A stretch of DNA of 64,000 nt from Charina bottae (Eukaryota; Chordata; Lepidosauria; Squamata; Charinaidae): contig JALMGJ010000026.1 of NCBI GenBank assembly GCA_023362775.1, positions 2,025,501 to 2,089,500 on the forward strand, read 5' to 3'. Below, piece after piece: positions 26,201-32,920 of the stretch. Position 1 is the first letter of the stretch; each line of letters starts with the position of its first letter. The notes under the pieces were generated by a model. The model had not been told where the DNA came from. It ran no database searches and worked only from the letters and a program-made list of their open reading frames with translations. The position numbers were made by a program, and so were the translations under genes.

Positions 26201-29200
26201 TACAGCAGGGCACAAGGCAGGCACTAGGATCTGTGCAGAATCACAGCAGGTTTGGAGGCAGCCAGGCACAAGGCAGGCACTAGGACCTGCACGGAATCAC
26301 AGGAGGTTTGGAGGCAGCAAGGCAAAAGGCAGGCACTAGGACCTGCGTGGAATCCTGGGAGGGCAGGTTTGGAGGAGGCAGCAGCAGCCGCGACACACCC
26401 AGACACTGCAGCCGACACACTAACGTGTCCCGACACACAGTTTGGAAAGCTCTGTGTTAGATACTTGGAAAAGATGAGCCGGTGCCATCTTCTTTGAAAC
26501 TTGACATGACACCCAACTTTTCCATTAAGCATCTGGCACAGATAGCCCGAAATAAAATAAGCCTCACCCAAAATAGTCCACTGAACAAATTTGGGAACAT
26601 TTCAAATATTCCACCATAGAAAGCCAGACTTTGCTCCCGTGTGTTTTTCCCTAGGGTCATGAACGCAAAGTGGGGTACAAAACCATATTGAATACTGTCT
26701 ATATTCCACAGAAAAATTGACCAAGGGGATGATTTTTAAATTTTACAAAGAAACTTCTAATAGTAAACAGGAAGCAGACCACAAATGGCTTTTACTTTTA
26801 TTGTTTGCTAGGGGAATGTTAAAATATTGGCTTGGTTGATCCAATCAATAAATTCTGGTTAAGAACTGTCCCAGCTGAGATCCCACAACCCATTAAGCTA
26901 AAACCAAAAAAAGTACACCACCTCTAGATTTGCACGAAAGGCTGTTAGACACGACAGTTAACATCTGCACAACATACAAAGCTCAGCAGTACTCTCTTTG
27001 TGTGGAGCTCGGCACGTTGTGCAAACTCCCCCTACTTGTTTATGATTCACAGTATAAACCCAGAAAATGGGTTAACTGAGTAATCACGTTAAGCTTATTG
27101 CCACACAGCAAGAGCAGGGCTTTGGCGCAGAGACAAAGGATTATGATCACCCTGGGCAGCCACAAGACCCGCCCAGAAGCGAAGACCCAAATCTGCACCA
27201 GTTGCTCCACGCGTTTTCGGGTGGCAAACCGCCTCTTCCTTGCACACAGGCACGGACACACTTGGCTTCGCTTGAGGGCAGAGATCAACAGCGGTGACGT
27301 GGAAAGAGAACACATGAGTTGGTTCGACGAAAACAAACATCCCAAATTCCTCTCCAGCTACTTGACACTTCCTGGAGCAGTTGCTCCCTCAGAGGCTTGT
27401 TTTCTGTTGCTCAAGGCCGGCTGGACGGGCGGCTGAATCGGACCAGGCCTCCCCATCCGAGGGAAGCAGTGAGGAACCGCTCGCAGCTCCTATGCCAGAA
27501 TCCGGCTGGCTTCACACATCACGCCAACCTGTTACACAGTCTCGCTTGGATTCTATAGAGCGAACTTGGCCATGAAGAGCCAGTTTGGTCTAGTGGTTAA
27601 GGTGCTGGGCTAGAAGCCAGGAGGCTGTGAGTTCTAGTTCCGCCTTAGGCACGAAAGCCGGCTGGGTGACCTTGGGCCAGTCACTCTCTCTCAGCCCTAG
27701 GAAGGAACCAATGGCAAGCCAGGAGGCTGTGAGTTCTAGTCCTGCCTTAGGCATGAAAGCCGGCTGGGGGACCTTAGGCCAGTCACTCTCTCTCAGCCCT
27801 AGGAAGGAGCCAATGGCAAGCCAGGAGACTGAGAGTTCTAGTCCCGCCTTAGGCAGGAAATCCGGCTGGGTGACCTTGGGCCAGTCCCTCTCTCTCAGCC
27901 CTAGGAAGGAGCCAATGGCAAGCCAGGAGACTGAGAGTTCTAGTCCCACCTTATGCATGAAAGCTGGCTGGGTGACCTTGGGCCAGTCCCTCTCTCTCAG
28001 CCCTAGGAAGGAGCCAATGGGAAACCAGGAGACTGAGAGTTCTAGTCCCACCTTAGGCACGAAAGCCAAATGGGGGACCTTGGGCCACTCCCTCTCTCTC
28101 AGCCCTAGGAAGGAGCCAATGGCAAAACAGAGTTGTTGTGGGGAAAACAGGAGGAGGAAGGAGTATTAGGTATGTTCGCCGCCTTGAGTTATTAATAAAA
28201 ATAATAAAGGCGGGATAGAAAACAAATGAATAAAATAAATAAATAAATGAACCCAGTCCCATCCCCGAATGCAGCCAGGGGAAGGGAGGTGGAGGTGGGA
28301 GGCAGCAGGAACCAGGGCCAATTAATACCCAGTCTTCTCAAACGAACCAGGCCACCAAGACACCGTCATGCTAACCCCAAGCTATCCTCGGGCCTTCGCT
28401 TGTCACTTCTTTCTGAAAACCTAAAAATAGCTGAGGAGGATGACTTGCCAAAAGAACTATACTTGGGTAGCCTTTCTCCAGGCAAGACGAGGAACGTTTC
28501 AGCACGTCACCACCTGCCCTTTCCACCTCGGACACACCGAATTGCCACTTCCCATGTCATCAGGTTAGTTGTCCCACAGCTGGCACCATCCCACCCCAAC
28601 ACCTGCGGCCTCCATCACCCACAACACCAGGCCTCAACGCAGAAGCAGCTGTTAGGGGGCAGGAGAAAAATCGACTTTTTGGGGGGAACTCCAACTGACT
28701 TTGAGGACAGGACGGGGGACCATGATCTGGAGAGGAAGCCAGGATGCTCCAGTTGCTCCTTGGCAAGAAAGGAGCTTGCCCAAGCAATTTCCCTTATTTT
28801 TAGGATGCATCAGAAACACTTGGTGGTGCTTTCTTCTTCCTTCCTTCTTAAATGAGGTTTTCCTTCCTATGAAACTTCATAGAAGGCCCTGCCAGAGGGA
28901 AAGCAATGGCAGTTCAGACTCAATGCCTATTTGAAAGAGCCCCCATTTTCCTCTTTCAGTTGACCTCCTTTTCAGAGCCAAGGAAATCCAACAGCCATAC
29001 AGACCAGGTCCACACATTACCCTATGCCACAATTTGTGGAGCCATAGTTTCCCAAGCAAAACAATACCCATGGGTCTGTGGCTTGAATCATGTCAACTGG
29101 ATTTCTATTTTCTTAGTAGAAACGTTTCACTCCTTATCCAAGGAGCTTCTTCAGTCTGAGTAAAGTTAGTAAGGGAATCCTTAAATATGTTTCTAGGGTG

Positions 29201-32200
29201 GCTGTGTGACCTTGCACCTGGGGCTAGGTCATGGTTATTTTGAGATGTTTATTTCTAAGTCCCTTTATCATCTAAAGGAGGATCCTTTTTAAGGATCCTT
29301 TTTAAGGACACTCATCTGAGGACATTAATGTTCACATTTTAGACAGAGAAGATAGGTGGTTTGAGAGAGGGGTCAAGGAATCCATTTATGCCAACTTGGA
29401 AAATCCTTCCTTGAATAGAGGTGGGGGCCTCAGGCATAACCTTTCCCCTATCTTCCTTCCTGCTTTGTCTTCTGTGCCTAGGAAGATTAAGACCATTTAG
29501 CAAGCTCAACAGCAGCAGGGTAATCTTAACGATCCTCCTTTAGATGATAAAGGGACTTAGAAATAAACATCTCAAAATAACCATGACCTAGCCCCAGGTG
29601 CAAGGTCACACAGCCACCCTAGAAACATATTTAAGGATTCCCTTACTAACTTTACTCAGACTGAAGAAGCTCCTTGGATAAGGAGTGAAACGTTTCTACT
29701 AAGAAAATAGAAATCCAGTTGACATGATTCAAGCCACAGACTGTTCCACCTGGATGACTGAGAACCTTCATCGACATAATACCCATGGGGTTCATACAGC
29801 TCCTTAACCCAGTGTTTCTCAACCTTGGCCACTTTAAGATGGGTGGACTTCAACTTCCAGAATTCTCCAGCCAGCCATGCTGGCTGGGGAATTCTGGGAG
29901 TTGAAGTCCACTCATCTTAAAGTGGCCAAGGTTGAGAAACATTGCATTAACCAAACCATGCAAACCCAGATTAGGGTTTAGGGCCCTGTGTGAACCAGGT
30001 CCGAAGATCCCTGCTGTCCATCCTGCAGTCTGTTTGGAAAGCCTTTCTCCAGATGGTAATAGTGTCTGGACAAGCGCCAGGGAGACCCAGGTTCTACTCC
30101 ATCTTCAGCCAGAGACGTTCACTGGGGAACTTGAAGCCAATCAGCCCAGCCTACCCCACGGGACTGTTGTGGTGGAAGAAAATAGAGCCACGGGTGGCAT
30201 GCACACTACCAACTTAAGAATGGAAAACGGAATATTGGTGGACAGCAAAAGAGATTCAAAGACACTCTCAAAGCTAATTAAAAAAAATGTAATATCAGCA
30301 TTGAGAACTGGGAAGCCCTAACTCATGAGCGTTTCAATTGGAGGTCAGCCTTTATTAAAGGCGCTACGGACTTTGAAGAACCACGAGGACAGGGCGAAAG
30401 GGAGGAATGAGCTAAAAGGAAGGCACGTCAACCAAACCCTCATCGCGACCGTCTCCCACCCGGAAACCTATGTCCTCATTGTGGGAGGTTGTGCGGATCC
30501 AGAATTGGCCTTTACAGCCACTTACAGATCCACTGTTAAAATTTTACCCCTGGAAGACAATCTTACTCGGCTACGAGTGATCGCCAAGAAGAAGAAGTAC
30601 ACTACCTTGAACTCCTGTACAAAAGGGATAGTAGAAATCTACCAAGAGATGAACAGGTCTAACCAATAAATAAACTCACTGTCCAGAAAGAGTGTAAAGG
30701 GCCAAGGTAAAGGTAAAGGTTCCCCCCGCACATTTGTGCAGTCGTGACCGACTCTAGGGGCCGGTGCTCATCTCCGTTTCTTAGCCGAAGAGCCAGCGTT
30801 GTCTGAAGATGCTTCCACGGTCATGTGGCCGCATGACGCATGCAGAACGCTGTTACCCACCCACCGAAGTGGTACCTATTCATCTACTTGCCTTTGCATG
30901 CTTTCAAATTGCTAGGTTGGCAAGAGCTGGGGCGAGTGCGGGAGCTCACTCCGCACGCAGGGCTAGGGATTCGAACCTCCGAACTTGCGATCTTCCGTTC
31001 GACAAGCCTGGCGTCTTACCCATTGAGCCCCCACGCCCCGACTAAAGGTTCCCCCCGCACATTTCCCCCTTTTCTTAACACATGATGCACATTTAAATAG
31101 GTGGGGCTGCAACTGCACAGCCATGGCTACATTAAATCTAAAATCTAATAAATCATCATCATCATCTTGACTTTTATTACCCGCCTCCTGTGCCGGACCC
31201 TGCCATTCCATAAAGGTAAAGGTAAAGGTTCCCCCCGCACATTTGTGCAGTCATGTCCAACTCTAGGGGCCGGTGCTCATCTCCGTTTGTTAGCCGAAGA
31301 GCCAGCGCTGTCCAAAGACGCTTCCGCGGTCATGTCGTCGGCGTGACGCGCGTGGAACGCTGTTACCATCCCACCAAAGTGGTACCTTTTCATCTACTTG
31401 CATTTGCATGCTTTCGAATTGCTAGGTTGGCAAGAGCTGGGGCGAGTGCGGAAGCTCACTCCGCACGCAGGGCTAGGGATTCGAACCTCCGAACTTGCGA
31501 TCTTCCGATGGACAAGCCTGGCGTCTTACCCGCTGAGCCACCACGCCTCTCCGTAAAGGGCCAAACAAGCATCTAATTAGTTCAGCATTTGCTAGATCAG
31601 CTTGTAACTATTTGGAGAAGTCGGACTAAGTTCCCATCTCTGCAACTCACCCAGACACCTCAAAGACATCTCGTTGGGGCTGGTTGAGGTTAACCTTGGT
31701 TAGGGTTGTCTGGGTAGAGTAAACCCAAACTATTGAGGTAGTTTAGGATTTAGCGTATGGACCAAACTCAGAAAATAGGTTCATTCAGTCCCCAATTTAA
31801 GCTTACTGGGAGAACATGGACCAGGCTTTCTCAATCTCAGCAACTTTAAGACGTGTGGACTTCAACTCCTAGCATAGCTGGCTGGGGAATTCTGAGTCTT
31901 GAAGTCCACACGTCTTAAAGTTGCTGAGGCTGAGAAACACTGACATTGACTGACTGTGGACCGGATGACTTCCTGTTATATTGGACTTCACCTCCCAGAA
32001 TCCCTAACAAGCAGCCTACTAGGAAGCAGTAGCTAGCCAGAGGGCTAAGGGTTCTGGAAGGTGAAGTCCAACTACTTGGATGACACTGGGGTGGGGAAGT
32101 TGGTCAAAGGTTTGGCCAAAGCTGAAGCCAAACGCTGCTTTTCACTGGACACGCCTCTTCTCTTCTTTAATTTCATGCTGAATTCTGACTGAACTTTAGG

Positions 32201-32873
32201 GAAAACATCTTAATTGTAAGATTAACTCCCTTTGCTGGATTCTTGCACAGACCAGGGGTGGGGTGTGTGTGTGTTTCCTAGCCCTGCAGTGAACGCAGCC
32301 CGGATTGCACCACTACCCTCACATAAACCCAGCCCGGCTGTCCTCTCCTCTCGCAGCTGCCATAAACAGGAAATACCTCGTCCTTTGAAAAAACTCCATG
32401 AGAAACCACACGGTGAGGCTCAGAGCACATTCCTAGCAGGACGCATCATGTTGCAAAGACGGCAGCAGGTCCAGCTCCACCAGACACACACACCCCGCCT
32501 CACAGGGCTGTGGTGAGAATGAAATGGGGGTGCCCCCCACCCTTTCTCAGCCCAACCAGCCTCTCTCCTGGGCTGTCAGGCGGAAGGGGGACCATCGGCC
32601 TCGCCCATCTCACAGGGCTGTTGGGAAGAGGTGTTAGGCAGGCTAAAACGCCAACTCATCTCCACCTTTTGGGAAAAGCTGTTATTGAAACAATGCAGGA
32701 CTGTTGTAAGAAGTAGCAGCGGGGGGGAGTTCTTGGTCTCCCGCACAGGGCTGTTGTGAGATTACACCCATATAGCGAGATGCAGATATTTACAGAGGTG
32801 TTCTCTCTCTCTAAAAAAAAGTATACACATCTGTACGCACAAACACACATTTATAAGTATTCGATAGCTTTCC

Positions 32874-32920
<47 letters not shown>

